DNA of 64,000 bases, from the NCBI RefSeq assembly GCF_008801475.1, contig NZ_VZPP01000003.1, forward strand, positions 1 through 64,000. The letters are read 5' to 3'. The notes beneath the pieces are model-generated. The model did no database searches and was not told the origin of the DNA. It saw nothing but the letters and a program-made list of their open reading frames with translations. Origin of the DNA: Pseudomonas moorei. Its GTDB lineage: Bacteria > Pseudomonadota > Gammaproteobacteria > Pseudomonadales > Pseudomonadaceae. Below are positions 8,668 to 16,384 of the stretch, piece by piece. The translations under genes were made by a program, and so were the position numbers. How positions within the stretch are numbered: position 1 is the stretch's first letter; each line of letters begins with the position of its first letter.

Positions 8668-8921
8668 TTCTATGGCGCATTAGCACTTTGCAGATATGAC
8701 AGGCCGCAGGGAGAGGCTGGTCAACGGCAGGTGACATATCGCCGGAAACCAGTCGCCTACCTGGCCAGCACGCCATCGGGACCATGCTGGAGATTCTCGT
8801 ATACCTTGAGATTGACTAGGAGACTTCCCCGGAACCCTCAAGTTGCTCAAGGTCGATATGCCTGACTCAGTACGAGACGCCAGACGACGCTCCGCACTAA
8901 TGCGACATCACCGGCTCCTCT

Positions 8922-9206
8922 CTAAGAGTTTTGGTCCGTATTGATCTCACGCCGAATACGTTCAAGCAGCGAGTCTAAATCTGTATCCGGATCGAGAAGC
9001 AAAAAACTCTCAAGGAGGAGGGTAAGCGGGTGCACACCCATTCTGTCGGCAAGCTCCGATGCCTTTTCCAATGTAACGTTCTTAAGGCCGCGCTCAAGCG
9101 TACTGAGATATGTCCTGCTACTGACGATTCCAAAATCTTCTTGGGTCAAGCCCCGGCGAAGCCGTGTGTTACGTAACGCAATGGCGAACGCTTCCTTCAG
9201 TTCCAT
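8922..9206 (-). CDS. XRE-family helix-turn-helix regulator
   Basis: A 94-residue protein with a Cro/CI-type helix-turn-helix: FAIALRNTRLRRGLTQEDFG then SRTYLSTLERG, with the classic L-T-Q and S-x-x-E-R-G positions at about residues 20-40, followed by a short acidic helical tail. The size and architecture resemble controller (C) proteins and phage repressors. It is divergently transcribed from the unknown gene at 9291, and the 84 bases between contain a long inverted repeat (9243-9275) that is the obvious operator for autoregulation and control of the divergent gene. Confidence 0.8.
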   Translation of the reverse strand: MELKEAFAIALRNTRLRRGLTQEDFGIVSSRTYLSTLERGLKNVTLEKASELADRMGVHPLTLLLESFLLLDPDTDLDSLLERIRREINTDQNS

Positions 9207-9242
9207 TTTGCTTAATCCACAAAAGGAACGATGAAGCCTTTT

Positions 9243-9275
9243 TGAACTCTATAGAGCTACAATCTATAGTGTTCA
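9243..9275. promoter_or_regulatory. Near-perfect inverted repeat, likely operator of the XRE regulator
   Basis: The left arm TGAACTCTATAG (9243-9254) and the right arm CTATAGTGTTCA (9264-9275) are inverted copies with one mismatch, separated by the 9 bases AGCTACAAT. Each arm also contains the self-palindrome CTATAG. It sits between divergent genes, 15 bases ahead of the rightward start codon at 9291, so occupancy should affect both promoters. The double-box layout recalls controller-protein operators. Confidence 0.75.
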
Positions 9276-9290
9276 TTTTGAGAGAGTTTT

Positions 9291-9818
9291 ATGCCCGCAC
9301 TTCAGATTAGCGCCCGTCAGTTATCTGCGACGAGTAATGAGCACAGTCCTTCAACCATGCTGATGGTCGCGGTGGCGAACGTTGCTCAGCCGGAGCAGGG
9401 GATAGAGATATTCAAACGCTTCTCCGGCCAACATCTGATCGACCTGTTCAACGAAATGGATCGGCCTGATTCAGATAAGGCCATCGTTGGTGTCCTGCTG
9501 GCGATTCCTCCAAAACTTAACGGCTCTCCGCGATGGATCGCTGAGAATGTGTTTGATTTTGGCCGAGTCGAGCTAAGGTTAGCGGATGACGCTTGCTTGG
9601 ATACATACGCCTACCGGCTTGCTTCAAAAGCTGTATTTAGAGACAACGCTAAGGTCGACCCAGCAGATATCCTGGGCTGGAGATCACTCTATGAAACGTC
9701 CAACGCGGATGGTGACGTTGATCCAGAGCTTGTCGCCCATCAAACCTGGTTGTCTATCGTCATCACTCGAATGGTCAACGCAGTAAATCTACCTGATGAG
9801 GAGGATGCCCCTGAGTAG
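9291..9818 (+). CDS. Unknown 175-residue protein divergent from the XRE regulator
   Basis: I do not recognise a family. The chain is acidic, with no signal peptide, no membrane segment and no nucleotide-binding motif; it has an aromatic-rich middle (SPRWIAENVFDFGRVELRL) and ends in an acidic tail (DEEDAPE). The ATG follows GAGAG. Because an XRE regulator is encoded divergently over a shared operator, it could be the regulated partner in a two-gene module, such as a toxin or a phage-type function. Composition is close to the island average. Existence as a gene is likely from its length and context; its function is not known. Confidence 0.55.
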   Translation: MPALQISARQLSATSNEHSPSTMLMVAVANVAQPEQGIEIFKRFSGQHLIDLFNEMDRPDSDKAIVGVLLAIPPKLNGSPRWIAENVFDFGRVELRLADDACLDTYAYRLASKAVFRDNAKVDPADILGWRSLYETSNADGDVDPELVAHQTWLSIVITRMVNAVNLPDEEDAPE

Positions 9819-10011
9819 TTGTCGACTCTCCATTGGTACCGTAGCTCAATCCCAAAGGAGACCTTTTTGTAGATCAAACCGGGGAGGAGGGTACGGATAC
9901 CTCAGGCTTTCAAACTTATCGACCTCCACGCTAATCATCGCTACCGGCGATAGGCCATGACGAGCGCGACGAAAAAGCACGCTTACCCAACAGTGTTCAC
10001 GAGAGGCGGCC

Positions 10012-10185
10012 ATGAAAGGAAGACGTAAAGTCAAAACGTCTAAGTGGTTTTTAAAGGCTCAATTTGAGGCCGAAGCCCAGCGCATGATGGCAAATAGATC
10101 TAATGAAGCAGCACATAGATTTCTTGATGCGGCATCGCAATTCGGAATAGAACATGAACCTACTGGGCGCCTTGCGGGCGGCTAG
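10012..10185 (+). CDS. Small basic helical protein (57 residues)
   Basis: A short frame starting at the ATG of 10012 with the ribosome site GAGAGG 6 bases ahead and a TAG stop at 10183-10185. The product begins MKGRRKVKTSKWFLKAQFE, basic at the front, followed by an amphipathic segment rich in Ala, Glu and Met. It has no cysteine and no transmembrane stretch. The ribosome site and the coding-like third-position pattern favour a real gene, but I know no homologue. An open frame on the opposite strand overlaps its start and looks like a shadow. Confidence 0.45.
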   Translation: MKGRRKVKTSKWFLKAQFEAEAQRMMANRSNEAAHRFLDAASQFGIEHEPTGRLAGG

Positions 10186-10349
10186 CATAACCCTAATCCT
10201 CAAGGTGACCGCGGCTGCACACGCCTATTTTCGACCCATTACATGTGGTCAGATGATGCGCCCTGGATGCATAGACAAATCTGAATTGCCTAGCTGACAG
10301 CCTAACCCTAATCAAGCGTCCCAGTATTTCTTCCGATATTGAGAGCCCC

Positions 10350-11180
10350 ATGCACAAATCAGATCTTCCAATGCTACTCACTCAGACTATCGAGGTAGTT
10401 ATCCGCGCGGGGCAGCTACTTATTGCGGAATGGGCGAGGGTAAATGGACCACGAGGGAAGGGCGATAAGGCCATAGTAGACATAGAAATCGAACGCGTTC
10501 TACGCCAGCAACTTCTAGGACTTTTTTCTTGTGACTTCTGGGGCGAGGAAACCGGACATAGCCTCACGGGACATTCCTGGTGTTGGGTCGTCGATCCTAA
10601 CGACGGTACGAGTGATTTTCTCAAAGGTCTCAAAGGGTCTGCCATTTCTGTCGGCCTTCTGCATAAGCAAATTCCGGTATTGGGCGTGGTCTACGCACCA
10701 GTCACTGTTGAGGGCTCGCCTGATTGCATCGCCTGGTCTGAGGGACTACCCGATTTGTTACGCAATGGACAGCCAGTAGCAAGAAAGCTTACTGGACTGG
10801 CGTTGTCGAGCAGCTCCTACGTGATGGTGAGTGCCGCCGCGATCATCAAGCCAGAGATCAATCGTGAGCTCTGCACCCCCAGCAGTTTTGTTGCGATGCC
10901 CTCAATTGCCTATAGGCTTGCAAAAGTCGCCGCAGGAGATGGCGTCTGCGGAGTTTCTCTGTACGCGGTTTCTGCACATGACGTCGTTGCAGGACACGCG
11001 TTGTTGCGAGGTGCGGGTGGCATTTTGCTCAATGAAAATGGTGAGTCAATTTACTATTTAACAGAAGCAAACATGCAGACGGTCTCAAGACGCTGCTTCG
11101 GGGGATCAGAGATCGCGTGTCGGACATTGGTGGTTCGAGATTGGAATCGTATTTTCACAGCGGATGGGAGCCAGGCTTAA
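10350..11180 (+). CDS. Inositol-monophosphatase-family phosphatase (CysQ/IMPase fold)
   Basis: A metal-dependent phosphatase of the IMPase/3'-phosphoadenosine-phosphatase family. The metal-binding motifs are in order: GEE at 65-67, DPNDGTSDF at 82-90 (family DPIDGT) and SAHDVVAGHALLRGAGG near 206-222 (family WDxAAG). All acidic ligands appear present; the WD of the last motif is replaced by HD. No signal peptide. It stands alone in the accessory island, ahead of a KfrA-like fragment, and is not next to sulfur-assimilation or inositol genes. A role in sugar- or nucleotide-phosphate turnover linked to the mobile element is possible, but the substrate cannot be told. Confidence 0.75.
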   Translation: MHKSDLPMLLTQTIEVVIRAGQLLIAEWARVNGPRGKGDKAIVDIEIERVLRQQLLGLFSCDFWGEETGHSLTGHSWCWVVDPNDGTSDFLKGLKGSAISVGLLHKQIPVLGVVYAPVTVEGSPDCIAWSEGLPDLLRNGQPVARKLTGLALSSSSYVMVSAAAIIKPEINRELCTPSSFVAMPSIAYRLAKVAAGDGVCGVSLYAVSAHDVVAGHALLRGAGGILLNENGESIYYLTEANMQTVSRRCFGGSEIACRTLVVRDWNRIFTADGSQA

Positions 11181-11214
11181 ACCGCAATAAGCCTTTGTTG
11201 CCATCTGGCAGTAG

Positions 11215-11766
11215 GCAACCACGCTGGCGCAGGGCGTGGTTGAACAATCACTAGCCGGCCAGCGCCAAGTGCTGGCCGAAGAGCGCGAACAGTTGGCGAC
11301 CGTTGAAGCCCGGGCCCGACTGGAAGCCGCGCAAGCTCGCCAGCAAACGGCCGAGGCGTTGGCCGCCCGCAAGGCAGCCGAGACTCGACTCTCCGACCTG
11401 GAGCAACTGCTGACCCAGCGCTTGACGCAGATCGACGACCTACGTCAGCAGCGTGAGGAACTGCTCGGCCAGCGCGACGAGGTACGCCAGCAGTTGCAGG
11501 AAAGCCAGCAGCAGGCTGAGCAGACGCGCCTCGAGCAGCAACGCTACACCCGTGACATTGAGGACCGAGCATTTCGCGAGATCGATCGGGCCCGCGAGGA
11601 AAGCAAAGCGGCGAGCGCCCAGCTTAAGGAGGTCAATGGCCGCCTGCTGGTCCTGCAGCAGACATTGCTCGCAAGCCGGCGTGAACTAGCCGAGGCCCGC
11701 GAACAGCGCGCCACCGCCCAGACTGAAGGAAGGAGAAAGGAGCATATTAATAACTCAACTAAATAG
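11215..11766 (+). pseudogene. Fragment of a KfrA-like coiled-coil DNA-binding protein
   Basis: A long continuous coiled coil (Gln/Glu/Arg/Leu heptads such as LEQLLTQRLTQIDDLRQQ) with the lead-in ATTLAQGVVEQSLAGQRQ, which I recognise from the middle of KfrA-type proteins of plasmids and integrative elements. The DNA-binding KfrA_N domain is missing: reading upstream in frame hits a TAG at 11212-11214 within ten codons. At the 3' end the coding pattern breaks after REQRATAQTE, and the last dozen codons are AT-rich and unlike the rest, so the gene is probably truncated at both ends. The GC-rich body contrasts with its flanks. An internal GTG at 11236 could in principle still start a 176-residue coiled coil. 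Confidence 0.65.
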
Positions 11767-12713
11767 ATGTTTAGTCGAGCTGACCCATTATCCAAGTTAG
11801 AGAGCGGTGCGATTGGCAGCGCATCGGTCCGTAGACTATGCCCAATTGTATAAATCATGCATCAGTCTTAATGCTGCTTAGTTTTCGAGCGTTTAGGTCT
11901 CATCCACCAGAAAGCCGAAAATGCACACGTGCGTTCAGATTGAGATCGGTCTGTTAGAAGTGTTGTATGAGGAGGGTCGACTACTGCCAAGTCCAATGAT
12001 GACCATCACGAGTGATAGCAATACGCGCGTTATATTAGATGTACAAATCTGAGGGGGCAACCTCGGACGAGGTCGGTAGCGCCACAAAAGCGCGATTATT
12101 TTCCGCTGAATACTGAGCATGATCAGAATTCGACGGAAACCCTTTGGGTGCGAAAATTTCGCTGCCGAAGCGGAACAAGCACCACAAGTAACTAAAAATC
12201 AATTCGTTAGCGCAAGACCTCGAATAAGCATTGGTCACTAATCCGTGGAATGCGGGCCAGACCTGGTCGTTATAACGCGGAAAATAGACATTTGAGTCAC
12301 TGTTTTTCCGCTGATTGATGACTATTGGACGGGTTTCAACGCGGTATCGCTCGGGCATACGCTCAGCTTACCAGGCAGCAATAGACGAATAATCTTATGA
12401 AACTCATAGCGTTAGAGTGGTTTTCACTTGAGTGATGGTCATTGTTCGGCAGAAATATGAGCTCGCGCAAAATCGTTATTAAATGGAAAAGCCGAGAACG
12501 ATGATCAAGAGGCTTGTAGAGAGTGACTTTCCGGCGATCTGTGACCAAACGGCTGGAGGCAAACGTTGGCAGTAAAAAATATAGCCAATTAAAACAGACG
12601 GTTACGGCCTAGCGGCGCTTTCCATTTATTAGTGGTTGCTGACACGAGCGCTACAAATCTGACCAACAGAGCCTCTCAAGTCAGTACGCACCATTGCGCA
12701 TAATGTATATTAT
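11767..12713. other. AT-rich intergenic region, no convincing gene
   Basis: Roughly 950 bases of low-GC DNA between the KfrA fragment and the LysR-derived repeat. Candidates I could not confirm are a 43-residue frame at 11921-12052 (plus strand, starts MHTCVQIEIGLLEVLYEE) and two tandem minus-strand frames of 61 and 107 residues at 12363-12548 and 12035-12358, four bases apart. None has a good ribosome site or recognisable motif. It is probably decayed mobile DNA marking the right edge of the island. Confidence 0.5.
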
Positions 12714-12748
12714 GTTAAATTATGTGTCAGACCGGGCCCTCCAAGGCC
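12714..12748 (+). repeat. Copy A of a 35-bp direct repeat (5' end of a LysR-type gene)
   Basis: These 35 bases match 18173-18207 at 32 positions, in the same orientation: GTTAAAT, ATGTGTCAG, CCGG and CCCTCCAAGGCC are shared blocks. In one frame both copies read V-R-P-(G/D)-P-P-R-P, like the start of NahR-type LysR regulators. After the repeat the two copies diverge at once. The 12.9-18.1 kb gene block therefore lies between two copies of the same gene start. Confidence 0.75.
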
Positions 12749-12974
12749 GGCTATCCAATTCCACCATTCACCGGATTGAATTTCAGCGTTCACCGGTATC
12801 CCTACGCATCAACGGCTTATCACAAAGCGGCCCTCGAAGAGCCCTTTTGTACTCAAACAAAAAATCACTTGGTCAGTCAGGACTCAATAGTGACCATCCG
12901 TTCAATCCGAACCCGTACCGCTAGGCTGACATCTTTCACGGGGGGCTCGCCCTTACTGGTCTATGCCTATTGAC

Positions 12975-14207
12975 TCACATCGAACGCTTCTCTATCCAAC
13001 GCCGGTATTGCCGAGTGCGAAATGCCATGGCGATCTGCTGCAAAATCAGCGCGCGCAACGGTGACACGTTCGGATCAGGCTTTTTCACCCGACTCAGTTT
13101 GCGCAGTTGAAACTTCACCACTGCCATGTTGGCCAGGGCTGCGATGGCCTTGTTTTTCCATTTGATCGGCGGCAATTGCGGGGAATTGTCCTTGCCCAGC
13201 AGCCAGTCACGCGGCAGATGCGGATCGATGGCCAACGCCGTTCCGATGCCCACCATATCCACACCACCTTGCACGACGCTTTCGGCAATCGGAAGGCGAC
13301 GTATACCGCCAGTGACCATCACCGGCATATTGGCGACGGTCTGGATGTCCCGGGCAAACTCGACGAAATAGGCCTCGCGAGCCAGCGTGCGACCATCGCG
13401 CGCCTCCCCCTGCATGGCCGGGACTTCGTAACTGCCTCCGGACAATTCCACCAAATCCACGCCCTGCACGTTGAGCAGTTCAACGACCTTTTTCGCGTCA
13501 TCGGCTGTAAATCCTCCGCGCTGGAAATCAGCGGAGTTGAGTTTAACCGCCACCGCAAATTCCGCCGAAACCACAGCCCTTACTGCCTTGACGATTTCGA
13601 GCAGCAATCGCGCGCGGTTTTCCAGAGAACCGCCCCACTCGTCTGTTCTTTGGTTCGTCAGCGGCGAAAGAAACTGGCTCAACAAATAGCCGTGGGCGGC
13701 GTGGATTTCCACGCCGGTGAATCCGGCTTCTTCGCCAAGACGCGCGGTGTGCGCGAAGCGCTGAATGACATCCTCAATCACGTTTTGAGTCATCGCGTGA
13801 GGCATAGCGAAACGCTTGGACATTTTGCCCAGCTCCAGCGGCACGGCTGACGGCGCCCAGGTCTTTTGCCCGAGGTTCGCCTGCATCTGACGCCCCGGGT
13901 GATTGATCTGCAACCAGAACTGGGCACCGCTGGATCGACCAATCCGCGCCCAGCGCTTGAACTTGTCCAGCTGCCGATCATCCTGCAACACCACGCCACC
14001 GGGCCCGGTCATGGCGCGACCGTCGACCATCACGTTGCCAGTGATGATCAGTCCGGCTCCCCCATCGGCCCACACCTGATACAGACGCATCAGTTCTGCG
14101 GAGGGTGCCTGGTCGGGGTCCGCCATGTTTTCTTCCATGGCAGCTTTGGCGATTCGGTTCTTGATGGTCGAACCATTGGGCAGCATCAGGGCGTCGAACA
14201 CATTCAC
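12975..14207 (-). CDS. Old-yellow-enzyme family NADH:flavin oxidoreductase
   Basis: An FMN-dependent ene-reductase-like enzyme of the OYE / 2,4-dienoyl-CoA-reductase N-terminal group. Visible are NRIAKAAMEE near the start, QINHPGRQ in the barrel, the catalytic EIHAAHGYLLSQFLSP (His-x-x-His, with the conserved Tyr) and the C-terminal FMN-phosphate loop VTGGIRR. About 410 residues, so it lacks the FeS and FAD domains of full FadH. The frame is open to an ATG at 14279, but that would overlap a MerR-type promoter and the preceding gene's stop; the GTG at 14205-14207 (VNVFDALMLP), preceded by TTGAGGAC, is the better start. It is the downstream gene of a leftward pair with the saccharopine-dehydrogenase-like gene. 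Confidence 0.85.
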   Translation of the reverse strand: MNVFDALMLPNGSTIKNRIAKAAMEENMADPDQAPSAELMRLYQVWADGGAGLIITGNVMVDGRAMTGPGGVVLQDDRQLDKFKRWARIGRSSGAQFWLQINHPGRQMQANLGQKTWAPSAVPLELGKMSKRFAMPHAMTQNVIEDVIQRFAHTARLGEEAGFTGVEIHAAHGYLLSQFLSPLTNQRTDEWGGSLENRARLLLEIVKAVRAVVSAEFAVAVKLNSADFQRGGFTADDAKKVVELLNVQGVDLVELSGGSYEVPAMQGEARDGRTLAREAYFVEFARDIQTVANMPVMVTGGIRRLPIAESVVQGGVDMVGIGTALAIDPHLPRDWLLGKDNSPQLPPIKWKNKAIAALANMAVVKFQLRKLSRVKKPDPNVSPLRALILQQIAMAFRTRQYRRWIEKRSM

Positions 14208-14235
14208 GGGGCAGTCCTCAAGTTGAGATGAGGCC

Positions 14236-14266
14236 ACCATAAGATTGAAGTCAACTTTAAGGTCAA
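14236..14266 (-). promoter_or_regulatory. MerR-type promoter of the OYE gene
   Basis: On the minus strand: -35 TTGACC (14261-14266), a 19-base spacer and -10 TATGGT (14236-14241). The spacer contains TTAAAGT, then TG, then ACTTCAA, an imperfect dyad. A 19-base spacer with a central dyad is the hallmark of MerR-controlled promoters, and the same TTGACC-TTAAAG word recurs at 15495. It fits exactly in the gap between the two genes. Confidence 0.75.
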
Positions 14267-14275
14267 TGGCTTTTT

Positions 14276-15361
14276 TCAAGGTCCTTCAATATTGATTGCA
14301 TCTGACCCAGGCAAGTGTGTCACCAGATCGGCACCCAACAACCGCGCAGGCGTGTAGGCACCGCCGGGCGGACGCGTCTTCAACAGATACTCGACCACCG
14401 CCAACGCAGCGTCGATCGTCAGGCTGTAGACGTTCGCTGTGTGCACGCGGGCGACTTTGCATTCACCGCGAGCGTTACGAGCCTCGCCCCACACATAGGT
14501 GCCTTGATCGGCACGTTTTGCCCGATCCGGGCCGATAACCGTCTTGCCGATGCGCGCTTTGAGCAGCCGCTGTACAAACGACAAACCCAGCAACGGCCGA
14601 ATCAAGTTGGCCAGCCTGGCGCCGCGAATCATCCCCGCCGAGCCGGGTATGAACACCTCGATATTGGCAATGCCGGTGGTGTGCCAAGCGGTAGAAACGT
14701 CGCCCCAGGGAATCGTCATCGCCAGTTTCTCTCCGGCACCGAAGTCGATACACCGTACACGATACGCCAGTGGTACCGAGATGATCTTGCCGTTACGACG
14801 AATCTTGCCGCCCTGCGCCAGGCCTTCGATAGATGTCTTGGCAGTGCCAGGCGAAAAGCTCGAGTGCGAATCGAAGCCCAGCGCCAGATGCGTCGCATCC
14901 GGCAGCGCGTTTTTCAGTGCGGCGGCGACGCAGTCGGTCGGGACGACATCGAAGCCGACGCCGGGGCAAATGACTACGCCCGCTGCCCGCGCCCGCTCAT
15001 TCAGGGACTGGGCGTGTTCGAATACGGCAATCTCACCGGTGATGTCCAGGTAATGTGCACTGGCCCGCTGGCAGGCTTCGATCATCGGCGCGGCGGTAGC
15101 TGAAAACGGCCCTGCGCAATGCAGCACCAATCCGTGGCCCTTGATCTGCGCAAGCAACCGCGCTTCATCATCAAGTCCGAACACCCGGGCTTCAAGGCCC
15201 AGTTCCCGGGCCAAAGCCTCGACCTTGTCACGACTGCGCCCGGCCAGCACAGGCTTGAATCCACGCTTTGCAGCATCACGAGCGATCAACTCGCCCGTGT
15301 AGCCGTTGGCGCCATAAATCATCCATTTCATCTGGGTATCCGGATTGTCTTGCTGACTCAT
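14276..15361 (-). CDS. Saccharopine-dehydrogenase-like NAD(P)-binding protein
   Basis: The N-terminus has a Rossmann nucleotide-binding loop, MIYGANGYTGELIA, and the second strand ends in AGRSRDKV, suggesting NADP preference. The middle has ALGFDSHSSFSPGTAKT, seen in the trans-acting enoyl-reductase/saccharopine-dehydrogenase-like group rather than true lysine-pathway enzymes. The length of 361 residues is normal for this group. The ATG has AGGAGC ahead. It is the first gene leftward from a divergent promoter region whose -35/-10 (15419-15449) has the MerR 19-base spacing, and it is followed by the OYE gene 68 bases on. Likely a soluble reductase acting on a small carbonyl or acyl compound; the substrate is not known. 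Confidence 0.75.
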   Translation of the reverse strand: MSQQDNPDTQMKWMIYGANGYTGELIARDAAKRGFKPVLAGRSRDKVEALARELGLEARVFGLDDEARLLAQIKGHGLVLHCAGPFSATAAPMIEACQRASAHYLDITGEIAVFEHAQSLNERARAAGVVICPGVGFDVVPTDCVAAALKNALPDATHLALGFDSHSSFSPGTAKTSIEGLAQGGKIRRNGKIISVPLAYRVRCIDFGAGEKLAMTIPWGDVSTAWHTTGIANIEVFIPGSAGMIRGARLANLIRPLLGLSFVQRLLKARIGKTVIGPDRAKRADQGTYVWGEARNARGECKVARVHTANVYSLTIDAALAVVEYLLKTRPPGGAYTPARLLGADLVTHLPGSDAINIEGP

Positions 15362-15418
15362 GCGCTGCTCCTAAATGGATTGATGACGAGCGTTATTGCC
15401 CTGCCCAATCAACTTCAG

Positions 15419-15449
15419 ACGCTAGCTTTAAAGTCAGGTTGAGGGTCAA
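15419..15449 (-). promoter_or_regulatory. MerR-type promoter of the saccharopine-dehydrogenase-like gene
   Basis: Minus strand: -35 TTGACC (15444-15449), 19-base spacer, -10 TAGCGT (15419-15424). The spacer carries CAACCTGACTTTAAAG, a weaker half-conserved version of the dyad at the other three sites. It lies 58 bases ahead of the start codon. Confidence 0.6.
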
Positions 15450-15494
15450 GCAAAAGTCCGGGAGCACCGGCGAAAATTATTTGCAGCAACAGGG

Positions 15495-15525
15495 TTGACC
15501 TTAAAGCGAGGTTTAAGGTGAGCAT
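15495..15525 (+). promoter_or_regulatory. MerR-type promoter of the exported DJ-1/ADC gene pair
   Basis: Plus strand: -35 TTGACC (15495-15500), then a 19-base spacer whose ends form a perfect inverted repeat, ACCTTAAA (15498-15505) and TTTAAGGT (15512-15519), then GAGCAT as a poor -10. A poor -10 with over-long spacing is typical of promoters that need MerR-type activation. Confidence 0.7.
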
Positions 15526-15554
15526 GCGCTGACTGCTTGAATGATGGAACCCGG

Positions 15555-16355
15555 ATGAAGCTGAAGACCCTAGTTTCCTATGCCCTGGTATTGATAGGTG
15601 GTGCTTTCATGACGTTTGCAAATGCTGAGTCGACTGCTACCAGGGATCGCCAGATACTGGTGATCATGACCAATCACGCCAGCTATCCCACACGAACCGA
15701 TACCACGGGACTGTGGCTTACCGAGTTGACCCACTTCACCGATGTGGTTGAAGCGGCCGGGTACACCACTGTGTTTGCCAGCCCCAAAGGTGGCGCGGTG
15801 CCTCTGGACGAACGCAGTCTGGGCTGGTTGTACATGGACAAGGCCGCCCGTGAACATTTGCAGTCCCCTGCCTTCCGCGCTCGCCTGCAAAATACGATAC
15901 CGATCGCCGATGTCGATCCGTCCCGGTTCAGCGTCATCTACTTCACCGGGGGCCATGGGGTGATGTGGGACTTCCCTAACAATCCCGATCTGCGGCGTGT
16001 CGCCGAAACCATCTACAACCAGGGCGGCATCGTCTCCGCCGTGTGCCATGGCGTAGCGGGTCTCCTGGATCTGAGAGATGAAAAAGGCCAGTTGATCATC
16101 AAGGGCCGAAACATCACCGGATTCTCTGACCGGGAAGAGCTGTTTTCGGGCATGAAAAAGCAGGTGCCGTTCTACCTTGAGGACAGGTTGGTGAGCCAAG
16201 GCGCGCACTACCACAAGGGCTGGCTACCGTTCACTTCATTTGCCGTTACCGATGGAAGGCTGGTGACCGGCCAAAACCCTCAATCGCCCAAGGCCGTGGC
16301 TGAAGCCGTGATGGCCGTGCGCTCCGCCGACAACGCAGCTCGCAGCCCCCTCTAG
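15555..16355 (+). CDS. Exported DJ-1/PfpI family protein (Hsp31-like)
   Basis: A class I glutamine-amidotransferase-like fold. The nucleophile elbow is AVCHGVAGLL, with the Cys at the family position, and GGHGVMWDFPNN precedes it as in Hsp31/glyoxalase-III-like proteins. Unlike cytoplasmic relatives it begins with a cleavable signal peptide, MKLKTLVSYALVLIGGAFM followed by TFANA, with likely cleavage after ANA. That is why I take the ATG at 15555 over the TTG at 15537. The product would act in the periplasm, perhaps on glyoxals or other reactive carbonyls. It is followed 29 bases on by the exported ADC-fold gene. Confidence 0.8.
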   Translation: MKLKTLVSYALVLIGGAFMTFANAESTATRDRQILVIMTNHASYPTRTDTTGLWLTELTHFTDVVEAAGYTTVFASPKGGAVPLDERSLGWLYMDKAAREHLQSPAFRARLQNTIPIADVDPSRFSVIYFTGGHGVMWDFPNNPDLRRVAETIYNQGGIVSAVCHGVAGLLDLRDEKGQLIIKGRNITGFSDREELFSGMKKQVPFYLEDRLVSQGAHYHKGWLPFTSFAVTDGRLVTGQNPQSPKAVAEAVMAVRSADNAARSPL

Positions 16356-16384
16356 TAGATCCCACCACCCCGGAGAAAGACCAA

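Noticed and set aside
8668..8921. Search for a RES-domain toxin after the ParS-type gene
   Set aside because: No frame in either direction shows RES motifs or adequate length.
10187..10312. Two copies of TAACCCTAATC about 115 bases apart
   Set aside because: Too short to separate from chance; no structure around them suggests attachment or origin sites.
12035..12548. Two tandem minus-strand frames (61 and 107 codons, four bases apart)
   Set aside because: The arrangement looks operon-like, but neither has a ribosome site, motif or coding-like composition; left as part of the non-coding stretch.
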